Positions 1 through 11,163 of a stretch of DNA of 64,000 nucleotides are shown here, in pieces. Every line of letters begins with the position of its first letter. Within the stretch, counting starts at the first letter, position 1. The notes below the pieces were generated by a model. That model saw nothing but the letters and a program-made list of their open reading frames with translations. It did not search any database and was not told the origin of the DNA. Origin of the DNA: Serratia sp. AKBS12 (GTDB taxonomy: Bacteria; Pseudomonadota; Gammaproteobacteria; Enterobacterales; Enterobacteriaceae); the NCBI RefSeq assembly GCF_024793895.1, contig NZ_JANUSB010000002.1, positions 496,001 through 560,000 on the forward strand, in the 5' to 3' direction. The position numbers and the translations under genes are program-made.

Positions 1-1267
1 GGCCGATAATCGCGTGACCCGCTTCGTGATAGGCGGTCGATTCTTTCTGCGCTTCGGTCATTACCATCGAGCGACGTTCCGCACCCATCATGATTTTGTC
101 TTTGGCTTTTTCGAACTCGACCATCGACACCACGCGTTTGTTGCCACGGGCAGCGAACAGCGCGGCTTCGTTGACCAGGTTGGCCAGATCGGCACCGGAG
201 AAACCCGGGGTACCGCGAGCGATAACCGACGCGTCGATATCTGCCGCCAAGGGCACGCGACGCATGTGCACTTTCAGGATCTGCTCACGACCACGCACGT
301 CAGGCAAGCCGACCACTACCTGACGGTCGAAACGGCCTGGACGCAGCAACGCCGGGTCAAGCACGTCAGGACGGTTAGTAGCCGCGATGACGATGATGCC
401 TTCGTTGCCCTCAAAACCATCCATCTCAACCAGCATCTGATTCAGCGTCTGCTCGCGTTCATCGTGACCACCACCCAGGCCGGCGCCACGCTGGCGACCG
501 ACGGCGTCGATTTCATCGATGAAGATGATGCAAGGCGCGGCTTTCTTGGCCTGTTCAAACATGTCGCGAACGCGGGATGCACCCACACCGACGAACATTT
601 CCACGAAGTCGGAACCGGAAATGGTGAAGAACGGCACTTTCGCCTCGCCGGCGATGGCTTTCGCCAGCAACGTCTTACCGGTACCCGGAGGGCCAACCAT
701 TAGCACGCCTTTCGGGATCTTGCCGCCCAGCTTCTGGAATCGGCTCGGTTCACGCAGGTAGTCAACCAGTTCACTCACTTCTTCTTTTGCTTCGTCGCAA
801 CCGGCAACGTCGGCAAAGGTGGTCTTGATCTGATCTTCGGTCAGCATGCGGGCCTTGCTCTTGCCGAAGGACATCGCGCCCTTGCCGCCGCCGCCCTGCA
901 TTTGCCGCATAAAGAATATCCAGACCCCAATCAGCAACAGCATCGGGAACCACGAAATGAAGATAGAAGCCAGCAAACTCGGTTCTTCCGGCGGTTCACC
1001 GACAACTTTCACATTCTTCGTCAGTAACGTATCCAACAACTTTGGATCGTTGACGGGGATATAAGTCGTGTATCGGTTACTATCTTTCTTGGTAACGTTG
1101 ATCTCACGTCCGTTGATTCGCGCTTCGCGAATCTGATCTTGGGTCAGTTCGGACATGAAGGTAGAGTAATCCACCCTACGGCCATTCGACTCGCTGGGCC
1201 CAAAGCTCTGGAATACAGACATCAACACTACCGCGATGACTAACCAGAGAATTAGGTTTTTCGCCAT
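1..1267 (-). CDS. ftsH: ATP-dependent zinc metalloprotease FtsH (3' part outside window)
   Basis: Membrane-anchored AAA+ protease that extracts and degrades membrane and some cytosolic proteins. The gene reads leftward from an ATG at 1267 and runs off the window after 422 codons; the family is about 645 residues. Visible in order: an N-terminal membrane segment (about residues 4-22), a periplasmic loop, a second membrane segment (about 99-120), a glycine-rich linker, Walker A GPPGTGKT at 192-199, a Walker B ending IDEID, and the zinc-binding HEAGH at 414-418 just before the edge. It lies 56 bp downstream of rlmE on the same strand, the usual rlmE-ftsH pair. Its regulators HflK and HflC are encoded near 47-49 kb. 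Confidence 0.97.
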   Translation of the reverse strand, partial: MAKNLILWLVIAVVLMSVFQSFGPSESNGRRVDYSTFMSELTQDQIREARINGREINVTKKDSNRYTTYIPVNDPKLLDTLLTKNVKVVGEPPEEPSLLASIFISWFPMLLLIGVWIFFMRQMQGGGGKGAMSFGKSKARMLTEDQIKTTFADVAGCDEAKEEVSELVDYLREPSRFQKLGGKIPKGVLMVGPPGTGKTLLAKAIAGEAKVPFFTISGSDFVEMFVGVGASRVRDMFEQAKKAAPCIIFIDEIDAVGRQRGAGLGGGHDEREQTLNQMLVEMDGFEGNEGIIVIAATNRPDVLDPALLRPGRFDRQVVVGLPDVRGREQILKVHMRRVPLAADIDASVIARGTPGFSGADLANLVNEAALFAARGNKRVVSMVEFEKAKDKIMMGAERRSMVMTEAQKESTAYHEAGHAIIG

Positions 1268-1323
1268 GTCACTCAAGGGATTAACCTCATATTACAACTG
1301 TGTTAACAAACAGCGTTAGGGTA

Positions 1324-1953
1324 CTACAGTTTGCGCCCTGTCGCTACAATGTACACTTCGCGCGAACGGGCGCGGGAAGCGTCTGGCTTACGAATCTTAA
1401 CCTTCGTAAACAGGGAGCGAATTTCCCGTAGGTACTCGTCAAAGCCATCTCCCTGGAACACCTTCACCAGGAAACTTCCGCCTGGTGCGAGGACATCACG
1501 ACACATTTCCAGTGCTAATTCCACCAGATACATCGATCTTGGAATATCGACCGCCGGGGTGCCACTCATATTCGGGGCCATGTCAGACATGACCACCTGA
1601 ACCTTGCTTTCACCTACACGATCCAACAGCGCCTTTAATACCAGTTCATCACGAAAATCGCCCTGGAGGAAATCGACGCCAACGATAGGATCCATTGGTA
1701 AAATATCACAGGCGATGATCCGCCCGGTACCGCCGATCTGGGTAACGACATACTGCGACCAGCCGCCTGGCGCCGCGCCCAAATCCACTACCGTCATACC
1801 CGGTTTAAACAGTTTGTCGCTTTGCTGTATTTCATCAAGTTTAAACCAGGCACGAGAGCGCAGCCCTTTTTTCTGCGCCTGTTGTACATATTTATCGCTA
1901 AAGTGTTCTTGAAGCCAGCGACTGGAACTCGCCGAACGCTTTTTATTTGCCAT
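1324..1953 (-). CDS. rlmE: 23S rRNA (uridine-2'-O) methyltransferase RlmE (FtsJ/RrmJ)
   Basis: SAM-dependent heat-shock methyltransferase that modifies the 2'-O of U2552 in the 23S A-loop during large-subunit assembly. I start it at MANKKRS, giving 209 residues, the E. coli length; a longer in-frame start four codons upstream is unlikely. The SAM loop [10 protein letters not shown] lies at about 57-66, and the catalytic K-D-K residues fall at K38, D124 (in SDMAPN) and K164, as in the characterised enzyme. It is transcribed with ftsH, and divergently from yhbY across 143 bp. Confidence 0.97.
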   Translation of the reverse strand: MANKKRSASSSRWLQEHFSDKYVQQAQKKGLRSRAWFKLDEIQQSDKLFKPGMTVVDLGAAPGGWSQYVVTQIGGTGRIIACDILPMDPIVGVDFLQGDFRDELVLKALLDRVGESKVQVVMSDMAPNMSGTPAVDIPRSMYLVELALEMCRDVLAPGGSFLVKVFQGDGFDEYLREIRSLFTKVKIRKPDASRARSREVYIVATGRKL

Positions 1954-2096
1954 CTCGTTTTCCAACTATCCTAAAAAGAGTCTTATGTCAGGTTCGCTGC
2001 TCACGTAGACTCTCATCGGTGAAGACCGATTTGGTGATACACATGAGATGGCGGTAGAATGTACCGTTTTCAATCCCAACTTAAGCAAAAAAGACA

Positions 2097-2390
2097 ATGA
2101 ATCTGAATAATAAACAAAAACAGCACCTGAAAGGCCTGGCGCATCCGTTAAAACCGGTTGTCATGCTGGGTAATAACGGTCTCACCGAAGGGGTGCTGGC
2201 TGAAATTGAACAGGCTCTGGAGCACCACGAGCTGATCAAAGTAAAAATCGCTGCTGAAGATCGCGAGACCAAAACCCTGATCGCCGATGCTATCGTGCGT
2301 GAAACGGGTGCCTGCAACGTGCAGGTTATCGGTAGTACGCTTATTCTTTACCGCCCTTCCAAAGAGCGCAAGATCAGTTTACCGCGTTAA
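2097..2390 (+). CDS. yhbY: Ribosome-associated CRM-domain RNA-binding protein YhbY
   Basis: Single-domain CRM protein of 97 residues, the E. coli length. The family binds pre-50S particles and is implicated in ribosome assembly. The CRM signature is visible as the GNNGLTEGVLAEI segment (GxxG-type loop) and a C-terminal strand ending LYRPS. The neighbouring divergent gene, rlmE, also acts on the large subunit. A rho-independent hairpin follows the stop codon by about 45 bp. Confidence 0.93.
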   Translation: MNLNNKQKQHLKGLAHPLKPVVMLGNNGLTEGVLAEIEQALEHHELIKVKIAAEDRETKTLIADAIVRETGACNVQVIGSTLILYRPSKERKISLPR

Positions 2391-2434
2391 TTGACGCCGG
2401 TTTAACGAAAAGGTGCCATGCACCTGCGTCAGAT

Positions 2435-2462
2435 AAAAGGCCGCCATGCGGCCTTTTTCTTT
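2435..2462. terminator. Rho-independent terminator between convergent yhbY and greA
   Basis: Stem AAAGGCCGC / GCGGCCTTT with a 3-nt loop, followed by TTTTTCTTTTC on the plus strand. A shorter T-run exists on the minus strand. It probably ends yhbY and may also serve greA. Confidence 0.8.
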
Positions 2463-2504
2463 TCTTTACAAAACCCTGCCGAACTTCTGACCAGCGTTGG
2501 CCAA

Positions 2505-2981
2505 TCAGAGGTATTCCACTTTCAGGATTTCGTAGTCTACGTCGCCGCCGGGGGTTTTGATCACCACCACGTCGTCCTGTTCTTTACCGATTAAACCACG
2601 CGCCATCGGGGAATTGACCGAAATCAGATTTTTCTTGAAATCGGCTTCATCGTCACCAACGATGCGGTAGGTGACTTCGTCTTCGGTATCCAGGTTCATC
2701 ACCGTGACGGTGGCACCAAAAATCACGCGGCCGGTATTGGGCATTTTGGTGATATCAATCACCTGGGCGTTGGACAGTTTGGCTTCGATTTCCTGGATAC
2801 GACCTTCACAGAAACCCTGCTGCTCACGTGCCGCATGATATTCGGCATTTTCTTTCAAATCGCCGTGTTCGCGCGCTTCCGCAATGTCAGCAATGATTTT
2901 CGGACGGCGCACGCTCTTCAAATATTCAAGTTCTTCGCGCAGTTTTTCAGCGCCAAACAAGGTCATCGGAATCTGTTTCAT
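2505..2981 (-). CDS. greA: Transcription elongation factor GreA
   Basis: Inserts its coiled coil into the RNA polymerase secondary channel and stimulates cleavage of backtracked RNA. The protein is 158 residues, the standard length. The N-terminal coiled-coil hairpin carries the tip acidic pair in the [16 protein letters not shown] segment (about 36-51), followed by a C-terminal FKBP-like globular domain ending in [11 protein letters not shown]. The gene is divergent from dacB. Its 5' leader contains a hairpin terminator and an upstream sigma-E-like promoter, described separately. Confidence 0.97.
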   Translation of the reverse strand: MKQIPMTLFGAEKLREELEYLKSVRRPKIIADIAEAREHGDLKENAEYHAAREQQGFCEGRIQEIEAKLSNAQVIDITKMPNTGRVIFGATVTVMNLDTEDEVTYRIVGDDEADFKKNLISVNSPMARGLIGKEQDDVVVIKTPGGDVDYEILKVEYL

Positions 2982-3080
2982 AATTTCACTACCTCTAAAT
3001 CTTTCCTGTTCAAATAACCGTCATCCTGACGTATTCGTATGAAAACACGGATGGCTACCGCCAGCCGCCTCCAGGCGATA

Positions 3081-3127
3081 AACAAAAGAAGCCTGACTCG
3101 GAACTGTTGCCCAAGTCAGGATCGATT
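3081..3127 (-). ncRNA. Candidate GraL-like leader RNA / attenuator of greA
   Basis: On the minus strand the greA leader contains perfect 7-bp arms CCTGACT / AGTCAGG (3114-3120 and 3092-3098) followed by the U-rich tail CTTCTTTTGTTT. This is terminator architecture about 110 nt before the greA ATG. In E. coli, transcripts from the greA promoters mostly terminate in the leader and yield the small RNA GraL. The position and shape here match that arrangement. The exact 5' end is inferred from the promoter at 3134-3161. Confidence 0.6.
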
Positions 3128-3133
3128 TTGCAT

Positions 3134-3161
3134 TTTGATACGCATTTTAGCGTAGAGTTCC
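3134..3161 (-). promoter_or_regulatory. Candidate sigma-E-type promoter for greA
   Basis: On the minus strand GGAACT (3156-3161) is followed after 16 nt by ATCAAA (3134-3139). This resembles the sigma-E consensus of a GGAACTT-type -35 and a TCAAA-type -10. E. coli greA is reported to have a sigma-E-dependent promoter. Initiation here would start just before the GraL-like hairpin. Confidence 0.5.
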
Positions 3162-3237
3162 TTGAGGGTCATCGTTTACTTTTTCCCTGAATGCGCCGTA
3201 GTATGGCGGCACGTTACCCAGCAGCTATTCCGAGATT

Positions 3238-4671
3238 ATGCGTTTTTCACGAATTGTCAGTGCATTGGCTTGCGCATTTGTTCTAAATGTAAATGCGGCC
3301 CCGGTTGAAGATTACACACAATATTTGCCTGATGGGGCCAACCTTGCCCTGGTAGTTCAGAAGATCGGCGCACCGGCGCCGGTCATCGATTATCACTCTC
3401 AGCAAATGGCCCTGCCCGCCAGTACCCAGAAGGTGCTGACCGCTCTCGCGGCCCTGTTGCAGCTCGGCCCGGACTATCGTTTCAGCACCACGCTGGAAAG
3501 CCAGGGCAACATTAACGACGGCGTGTTACAGGGCAACCTGATCGCCCGCTTCGGCGGCGATCCAACCTTTAAGCGCCAAAACCTGCGCAACATGGTCGCA
3601 GTGCTGAAAAAGCAGGGCGTGCGGCAAATCACCGGCGACGTGCTGGTTGATACCTCGGTATTCGCCAGTCATGACAAGGCGCCAGGCTGGCCATGGAACG
3701 ATTTGACGCAGTGTTTCAGCGCCCCGCCCTCGGCGGCCATCGTTGACCGCAACTGCTTCTCGGTGTCGTTGTATAGCGCGCCGAAACCCGGCGACATGGC
3801 GTTTATCCGCGTTGCGTCCTATTATCCGGTGAACATGTTCAGCCAGGTGCGTACCCTGGCCAAAGGCTCACCAGACGCCCAATACTGCGAGCTGGACGTG
3901 GTGCCGGGCGAATTGAACCGCTTTACCCTGACCGGCTGTCTGACGCAGCGCAGCGACCCTTTGCCGCTGGCCTTCGCCATTCAGGACGGCGCCAGTTATG
4001 CCGGCGCGATATTGAAAGACGAGCTGACGCAGGCTGGTATCCAGATTGACGGTCATCTGAAGCGCCAGACACAGCCAGGCATCAGCGGGACGGTCATCGC
4101 GCAGACCCAGTCGGCGCCGTTGCACGATCTGCTGAAGATTATGCTGAAAAAGTCCGACAACATGATTGCCGACACCGTATTTCGTACCATCGGCCATGAA
4201 CGCTTCGGCGTTCCGGGTACCTGGCGGGCTGGTGCCGACGCCGTGCGTCAGGTACTGCGCCAGAAAGCCGGCGTGGACCTCGGCAACAGCATCGTGGTGG
4301 ACGGCTCGGGTCTGTCGCGCCACAACCTGCTGGCACCGGCCACCATGATGCAGGCATTGCAATACATCGCTCAGCATGACAGCGAACTGAACTTTATTTC
4401 GATGCTGCCGCTGTCCGGTTACGACGGCACCTTGCGTTATCGCGGCGGTCTGCATGAAGCCGGCGTCGACGGCAAAGTATCGGCGAAAACCGGGGCATTG
4501 CAAGGCGTGTACAACCTGGCCGGGTTTATCACCACCGCCAGCGGCCAGCGCCTGGCCTTCGTACAGTATCTGTCGGGCTATGCGGTGCCGCCGGAAGACC
4601 AGCGGCAGCGTCGTATCCCACTGGTGCGTTTTGAAAGCCGGCTGTACAAGGATATCTACCAAAATAACTGA
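3238..4671 (+). CDS. dacB: D-alanyl-D-alanine carboxypeptidase/endopeptidase PBP4
   Basis: Periplasmic low-molecular-mass class C penicillin-binding protein that trims pentapeptides and cuts peptide cross-links. It has 477 residues, the E. coli size. A signal peptide of about 20 residues ends near NVNAAP. The serine-acyltransferase motifs are all present: S62-T-Q-K65, an SDN motif in the MLKKSDNMIAD segment, and KTG in SAKTGALQG. The large insertion typical of class C lies between the first two motifs. basR follows 24 bp downstream in the same orientation, so it could share the dacB transcript. Confidence 0.96.
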   Translation: MRFSRIVSALACAFVLNVNAAPVEDYTQYLPDGANLALVVQKIGAPAPVIDYHSQQMALPASTQKVLTALAALLQLGPDYRFSTTLESQGNINDGVLQGNLIARFGGDPTFKRQNLRNMVAVLKKQGVRQITGDVLVDTSVFASHDKAPGWPWNDLTQCFSAPPSAAIVDRNCFSVSLYSAPKPGDMAFIRVASYYPVNMFSQVRTLAKGSPDAQYCELDVVPGELNRFTLTGCLTQRSDPLPLAFAIQDGASYAGAILKDELTQAGIQIDGHLKRQTQPGISGTVIAQTQSAPLHDLLKIMLKKSDNMIADTVFRTIGHERFGVPGTWRAGADAVRQVLRQKAGVDLGNSIVVDGSGLSRHNLLAPATMMQALQYIAQHDSELNFISMLPLSGYDGTLRYRGGLHEAGVDGKVSAKTGALQGVYNLAGFITTASGQRLAFVQYLSGYAVPPEDQRQRRIPLVRFESRLYKDIYQNN

Positions 4672-4695
4672 GTAGCAAAATAACCGAGGCCCAAT

Positions 4696-5358
4696 GTGAA
4701 ATTACTGATCGTTGAGGATGATGAACTGTTGCTACAGGGACTGGCCATGGCGCTGGCCAGCGAAGGCTACGCCTGCGACTGCGCCCTGAGTGCCGCCGAG
4801 GCCAACGCGTTGATTGTCAGCAGCCAGTACAGCATGGTGATCCTCGACTTGGGCCTGCCGGATTTGGACGGCGCCAGTCTGCTGCGCCAGTGGCGCCGCC
4901 AGCATATCGACCTGCCGGTGCTGATCCTCACCGCCCGCGACGCGCTGGAGGACCGCGTCGACGGGCTGGACGCCGGTGCCGACGATTATCTGGTCAAACC
5001 GTTCGCACTGGTCGAATTGAAGGCGCGGGTACGCGCGTTGATACGCCGCTATCAGGGCCACAGCGACAACCTGCTGCAACTGGATGATCTGACGCTAAAC
5101 CTGTCCAGCCAGCAGGTGTACGTCCAGCAACAGCCGGTGGACGTCACCCCCAAGGAGTTTGCCATTCTGTCACGCCTGATGATGCGCGCCGGACAAACGG
5201 TCAATCGCGAGCTGTTGCAGCAGGATTTGTATACCTGGAACGACGATCTCGGCTCCAACACGCTCGAAGTACACGTCCACAATCTTCGCCGCAAGCTGGG
5301 CAAGGATCGTATCCGCACCGTGCGCGGCATCGGCTACCGTCTGGAACCTCTGCCATGA
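4696..5358 (+). CDS. basR: Response regulator of the PmrA/BasR type
   Basis: OmpR-family regulator of 220 residues. The receiver domain has acidic residues E7-D8-D9, the phosphorylation site D51 and K101; a winged-helix DNA-binding domain fills residues 125-218. The start is a GTG at 4696 placed 6 nt after GAGG; an ATG two bases earlier is out of frame. It overlaps basS by 4 bp (ATGA). The PmrA identity rests on sequence resemblance, the dacB-side location known from Yersinia, and the ExxE-bearing partner kinase. PmrA controls lipid A modification genes in relatives; none of those targets is in this window. Confidence 0.85.
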   Translation: MKLLIVEDDELLLQGLAMALASEGYACDCALSAAEANALIVSSQYSMVILDLGLPDLDGASLLRQWRRQHIDLPVLILTARDALEDRVDGLDAGADDYLVKPFALVELKARVRALIRRYQGHSDNLLQLDDLTLNLSSQQVYVQQQPVDVTPKEFAILSRLMMRAGQTVNRELLQQDLYTWNDDLGSNTLEVHVHNLRRKLGKDRIRTVRGIGYRLEPLP

Positions 5359-6419
5359 TCAGCATGCGTCGTCGCCTCTTGCTGATGCTGGCGCTGATCC
5401 TGCTGATCACTCAGTTGATTAGCGCCTTGTGGTTATGGCATGAAAGCCGCGAGCAAATCAGTTTTCTGGTTGATGAAACGCTGACCGCCAAGGTACGCAC
5501 CGAGCGGGTCGACAACGAAATCGCCGAAGCCATCGCTTCACTGCTGGCGCCGTCGCTGATCATGATGATGGTCACGCTGTTGGCATCGTTCTGGGCCATC
5601 AGCTGGATTATCCGGCCACTCAATCAGTTGCAAACGCGTCTGGAGCAGCGTTCTGCCGACAACCTGTCACCGCTGCCCGTCAACAGCGACAGTCGCGAAA
5701 TGGTCGCGGTCACTACCGCGCTGAACCAGCTCTTTTCGCGGCTGGACAATACCATCCAGCAAGAAAGGCTGTTTACTGCCGATGCGGCGCATGAACTACG
5801 CACGCCGCTGGCCGGCATCCGCCTGCATCTGGAACTGATGGAACAACAGGGCGTCAAGGAAAGCACCTTGCTGATTGCCCGTATCGATCAACTGATGCAC
5901 ACGGTTGAACAGCTGCTGATGCTGTCACGCGCCGGGCAGAACTTCGCCGGCGGTCATTATCAGCGGTTCGACTGGGTGGATAACGTCATCCAGCCACTGC
6001 AGGAAGAATTGACCGAGTTGGCGGCGCAACGCCAGCAGCGCCTGGTGTGGCAGCTGCCGCCCGCTGCGCCGACTCGTGGCGATCCGGTGCTGTTACGGCT
6101 GCTGTTGCGTAACCTGGTGGAAAACGCCCATCGCTACAGCCCGCAGGACAGTACCATTCAGGTACGGCTGGCGCAGCAGGCTGAAGGGCATCTGCTACAG
6201 GTGATCGACGCAGGGCCGGGAATCAAGGAAACCATGATCGGGGAAATCACCCAGGCGTTTCGCCGTATGGATCAACGCTACGGCGGCAGCGGCCTGGGCT
6301 TGAACATCGTCATCCGTATCGTACAACTACACCAGGGGCGTCTGACGCTGGAAAACCGTAGCGACAGCCACGGACTAAACGCCCAGTGCTGGCTACCGAA
6401 CGACGCGCTGAAACCCTGA
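5355..6419 (+). CDS. basS: Sensor histidine kinase of the PmrB/BasS type
   Basis: Inner-membrane kinase of 354 residues. Two membrane segments (about 7-28 and 65-87) flank a very short periplasmic loop. That loop carries two ExxE motifs, E30-SR-E33 and E55-IA-E58; in Salmonella PmrB such motifs bind ferric iron. A HAMP-like linker follows, then the H-box with H146 in AAHELRTP, an N-box ENAHRYSP and a G-box GGSGLGL. It overlaps basR by 4 bp, a translationally coupled pair. A terminator just downstream faces it from obgE. Confidence 0.87.
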   Translation: MISMRRRLLLMLALILLITQLISALWLWHESREQISFLVDETLTAKVRTERVDNEIAEAIASLLAPSLIMMMVTLLASFWAISWIIRPLNQLQTRLEQRSADNLSPLPVNSDSREMVAVTTALNQLFSRLDNTIQQERLFTADAAHELRTPLAGIRLHLELMEQQGVKESTLLIARIDQLMHTVEQLLMLSRAGQNFAGGHYQRFDWVDNVIQPLQEELTELAAQRQQRLVWQLPPAAPTRGDPVLLRLLLRNLVENAHRYSPQDSTIQVRLAQQAEGHLLQVIDAGPGIKETMIGEITQAFRRMDQRYGGSGLGLNIVIRIVQLHQGRLTLENRSDSHGLNAQCWLPNDALKP

Positions 6420-6440
6420 TAGTCCCGCCGATACGCAAAA

Positions 6441-6467
6441 GAAAAAGGCCCTGCATCAAGCAGGGCC
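6441..6467 (-). terminator. obgE terminator
   Basis: Stem GGCCCTGC / GCAGGGCC with a 5-nt loop. On the minus strand it is followed by TTTTTC, so it ends the yhbE-obgE transcript. It also lies just beyond the convergent basS stop. Confidence 0.85.
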
Positions 6468-6489
6468 CTCCAATCATGACAATCGGTAA

Positions 6490-7662
<1,173 letters not shown>

Positions 7663-7678
7663 TTACCGTCTCCGTAAC

Positions 7679-8650
7679 TCATTCACCGGGTTGCTTTAGA
7701 GGAGCAACCAGGCGGGTTTCTGCCCGTCGCGGCCACCACCGGTGACCAATTGCGGAAAACATGGCGCCGGCAACCACCACGAAAGCACCGACATAACCGA
7801 CGACATTGAGCGTCGGCGCGGTGAATACCTGTGGCCAGGCCAACGCCAATAAATCTGAAAACAGCAGGGTAAACAGTGGAGTAAGCGTTACTAACGCACT
7901 CACCTGCGCGGCCTGCCAGCGCGCCATGGCTTCCGCCAGCGCACCATAGCCAATCAGCGTGTTGGCACCGCAAAACAGCAGACAGGCCAATTGCCAGCTG
8001 CTGAGCTGGAAAATAACCGCCGGTTTCGCCAATGGGAACAACGCGACTGCACATAAAGTGTACAACATTACCAGAATCTGCGGCGAGGCCAATCGACGCA
8101 GCAGAACTTTTTGCGCCACGCCGTAGGTTACCCATACCATCGCTGCGCACACCCCCAACAGCACGCCAAGCGTGTAATCCGTCAGGCGGGTAAAGATTTC
8201 GATCAGGCTAACGTTAAAGAACAGCATCAACCCGCAAATCAGCATCAAGGCGCCAATCACCTGGGTAATACGCATTCGCTCTTTTAAAATCAACACGCTG
8301 GCAAACATCATGCCGACCGGCGACAATTGGCCGATAACCTGCGAAGCCGTCGGGCTGAGGTATTGCAGCGAAGAGCTGAAGAACACAAAGTTCCCCAGCA
8401 ACCCCGCGGTAGCAATCACCAGCAACAGCAGCCAGCGCGGCTGGCGGAACATCTTGAGCGGCGGCAACCTGCCGCGCACCGCCAGGATCAGACCCAACCC
8501 GATGGCCGCCATGGTAAAGCGATACCAGACGACGGTAAACGGCTCCATCACCTGCAACACTTCCTTCATGGCAATCGGCAATGCCCCCCAGCAAACCGCC
8601 GTGGTCACCGCCAGAAAAATGCCAATACCGACCTGCTGTTTTGTTTCCAT
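7679..8650 (-). CDS. yhbE: DMT-superfamily (EamA) inner-membrane transporter YhbE
   Basis: A hydrophobic protein of 323 residues with about ten predicted membrane segments arranged as two EamA repeats (about 8-140 and 160-300). The substrate is unknown for this family member; the drug/metabolite transporter assignment comes from fold and location. It sits between rpmA and obgE as in E. coli, where yhbE belongs to the same operon. A terminator hairpin upstream implies that only read-through from rpmA, or its own promoter, reaches it. Confidence 0.88.
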   Translation of the reverse strand: METKQQVGIGIFLAVTTAVCWGALPIAMKEVLQVMEPFTVVWYRFTMAAIGLGLILAVRGRLPPLKMFRQPRWLLLLVIATAGLLGNFVFFSSSLQYLSPTASQVIGQLSPVGMMFASVLILKERMRITQVIGALMLICGLMLFFNVSLIEIFTRLTDYTLGVLLGVCAAMVWVTYGVAQKVLLRRLASPQILVMLYTLCAVALFPLAKPAVIFQLSSWQLACLLFCGANTLIGYGALAEAMARWQAAQVSALVTLTPLFTLLFSDLLALAWPQVFTAPTLNVVGYVGAFVVVAGAMFSAIGHRWWPRRAETRLVAPLKQPGE

Positions 8651-8831
8651 TCGTGATTTTTGCCTGCGCGCTGTCGGGCCGCTGCACAGCCCTATACCCT
8701 AATTGCAAGGAGCGTCAACTCGGTCGCAAACCGCTTGGTACTGCGAACCAGCCCGTTGCCCCACTACCGCCTGAAGCGCGTTTCGGGCACGCTCGGCACG
8801 CCTGCAATCTGAATATGCCGGGTATAAATGT

Positions 8832-8860
8832 AAAAAGCCCCGCAACGAATTGCGGGGCTT
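8832..8860 (-). terminator. Terminator between rpmA and yhbE
   Basis: Stem AGCCCCGCA / TGCGGGGCT with a 6-nt loop. The minus strand continues into TTTTTACA. It should end most rplU-rpmA transcripts. The remaining 8651-8831 gap shows nothing else distinct. Confidence 0.85.
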
Positions 8861-8886
8861 ACATCTATTTAGTAAGGCTCGAAAAA

Positions 8887-9156
<270 letters not shown>

Positions 9157-9161
9157 CTAAC

Positions 9162-9548
<387 letters not shown>

Positions 9549-9741
9549 CTACGCAAAAATACAGCACATGACAAGAGCAGAATCCGGCCTGAAGCAGAAA
9601 AAAGAAGAAAAAAAGCACAGTTTCTTTCCTGGCGTTTATCTGAGGCGTTTTTCAAGTACAATCAAGGAACAGTTACCGCCATGTACCGATGTGAGCAGCG
9701 ATCTCAACGCGGTGAAGAGAAACACAGCTGAAAACAATACA

Positions 9742-10713
9742 ATGAACCTAGAACAAATTACCGAGTTAACCGCGCAGGATATGGCGGCCGTGAACGCAAC
9801 AATTCTTGAACAGTTGAATTCCGAAGTCACGCTCATCAATCAGCTTGGCTATTACATTATCAGCGGTGGCGGTAAACGCATTCGCCCGATGATCGCCGTA
9901 CTGGCAGCTCGGGCGTTGCAGTATCAGGGTGACAAGCACATTACCGTTGCTGCGCTGATCGAGTTCATCCACACCGCCACATTACTGCATGACGATGTGG
10001 TGGATGAGTCCGATATGCGCCGTGGCAAGGCAACCGCCAACGCGGCGTTCGGCAATGCCGCCAGCGTGCTGGTGGGTGACTTCATTTATACGCGCGCGTT
10101 TCAGATGATGACCAGTCTGGAATCGTTGCGGGTACTGGCGTTGATGTCGGAGGCGGTCAACGTGATTGCCGAAGGCGAAGTGCTGCAATTAATGAACGTG
10201 CACGATCCGGACATTACCGAGGAAAGCTACATGCGGGTGATCTACAGCAAGACCGCGCGCCTGTTTGAAGCCGCCGCACAGTCCTCCGCCATTTTGTCCG
10301 GCGCCACTGAGGCACAGGAACAGGGGCTGCAGGATTATGGCCGCTATCTGGGCACCGCCTTCCAATTGATTGACGACCTGCTTGATTACAGCGCTGACGG
10401 CGTCACACTGGGCAAGAACACCGGCGACGATCTGAATGAAGGCAAACCGACGTTGCCGCTGCTGCACGCCATGCACCACGGTAATGCGCAGCAGACGGCG
10501 ATGATTCGCGGCGCCATCGAACAGGGCAACGGGCGGCATTTACTGGAGCCGGTGCTGGCAGCCATGGAGCAGTGCGGTTCGCTGAGCTATACCCGCCAGC
10601 GGGCGGAAGAAGAAGCAGACAAGGCTATCGCTGCGCTGCACGTCCTGCCACAATCACCGTTCCGTGACGCGCTGGAAGGCCTGGCGCATCTGGCGGTGCA
10701 ACGGGATTTCTAG
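9742..10713 (+). CDS. ispB: Octaprenyl diphosphate synthase
   Basis: Trans-prenyltransferase that extends farnesyl diphosphate with isopentenyl diphosphate to make the ubiquinone side chain. It has 323 residues from MNLEQITEL; an open extension of 58 codons upstream is not family-like. The first aspartate-rich motif is D84-D85-V-V-D88 and the second D211-D212-L-L-D215. The side-chain length of eight units is inferred from similarity to E. coli IspB. It converges on the Mu-type HTH gene with a 13-bp gap. Confidence 0.96.
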   Translation: MNLEQITELTAQDMAAVNATILEQLNSEVTLINQLGYYIISGGGKRIRPMIAVLAARALQYQGDKHITVAALIEFIHTATLLHDDVVDESDMRRGKATANAAFGNAASVLVGDFIYTRAFQMMTSLESLRVLALMSEAVNVIAEGEVLQLMNVHDPDITEESYMRVIYSKTARLFEAAAQSSAILSGATEAQEQGLQDYGRYLGTAFQLIDDLLDYSADGVTLGKNTGDDLNEGKPTLPLLHAMHHGNAQQTAMIRGAIEQGNGRHLLEPVLAAMEQCGSLSYTRQRAEEEADKAIAALHVLPQSPFRDALEGLAHLAVQRDF

Positions 10714-10726
10714 CAACCCAGTTTCC

Positions 10727-11122
10727 CTATCTTTTCTCAGGCTCGCTATCCGGGCCTGTCATCGCATCAGCGGTAGCCTCATCGCTGATGCGCGCCAACA
10801 GGCTGCCAATGCCTTCCCGCATCAAAAAAGCCAATATCTGTTCGCGCTCGCTCTCCGTCATGTGGCGGAAATATTCGATCCATACCGCCAACGAATCGTT
10901 GCGTTCAACATGATAACCGGCCGGCTCTTCTTGCATTATCAATAAATTACGCACCGGCAACGGCAGGCTTTCGATGTGGTACTCCACCGCTTTACCCTGT
11001 ACCCCCTTGCGACGACGGCTAAGCCATCCCTCACGGCGCGCCATTTGATTGATTCCCTGTGGTGAGGACGGTAACCCTGCGATGCCTATTAGCTCCTTGG
11101 CGGCAAACCACTCGTTTTTCAT
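10727..11122 (-). CDS. Putative DNA-binding protein with Mu-type HTH domain
   Basis: 131 residues from an ATG with AAGG 7 nt upstream (an upstream in-frame ATG at 11179 overlaps the regulatory dyad and is less likely). The N-terminal 60 residues (KNEWFAAKELIGIAGLP, then INQMARREGW and a basic RRRKG patch) resemble the winged HTH of phage Mu repressor and transposase. The rest is a charged helical region without a recognised domain. It is divergent from sfsB, which itself encodes a Ner-like regulator related to a Mu protein. It may be a domesticated phage regulator; its target is unknown. Confidence 0.7.
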   Translation of the reverse strand: MKNEWFAAKELIGIAGLPSSPQGINQMARREGWLSRRRKGVQGKAVEYHIESLPLPVRNLLIMQEEPAGYHVERNDSLAVWIEYFRHMTESEREQILAFLMREGIGSLLARISDEATADAMTGPDSEPEKR

Positions 11123-11163
11123 AACCTTTTTCTCTGGAAAATTATGTGGCCAACGTTTTTTAA

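Noticed and set aside
8651-8830. Small gene between rpmA and yhbE
   Set aside because: Open frames here lack ribosome-binding sites and are shadows of the flanking genes. Only the rpmA terminator is supported.
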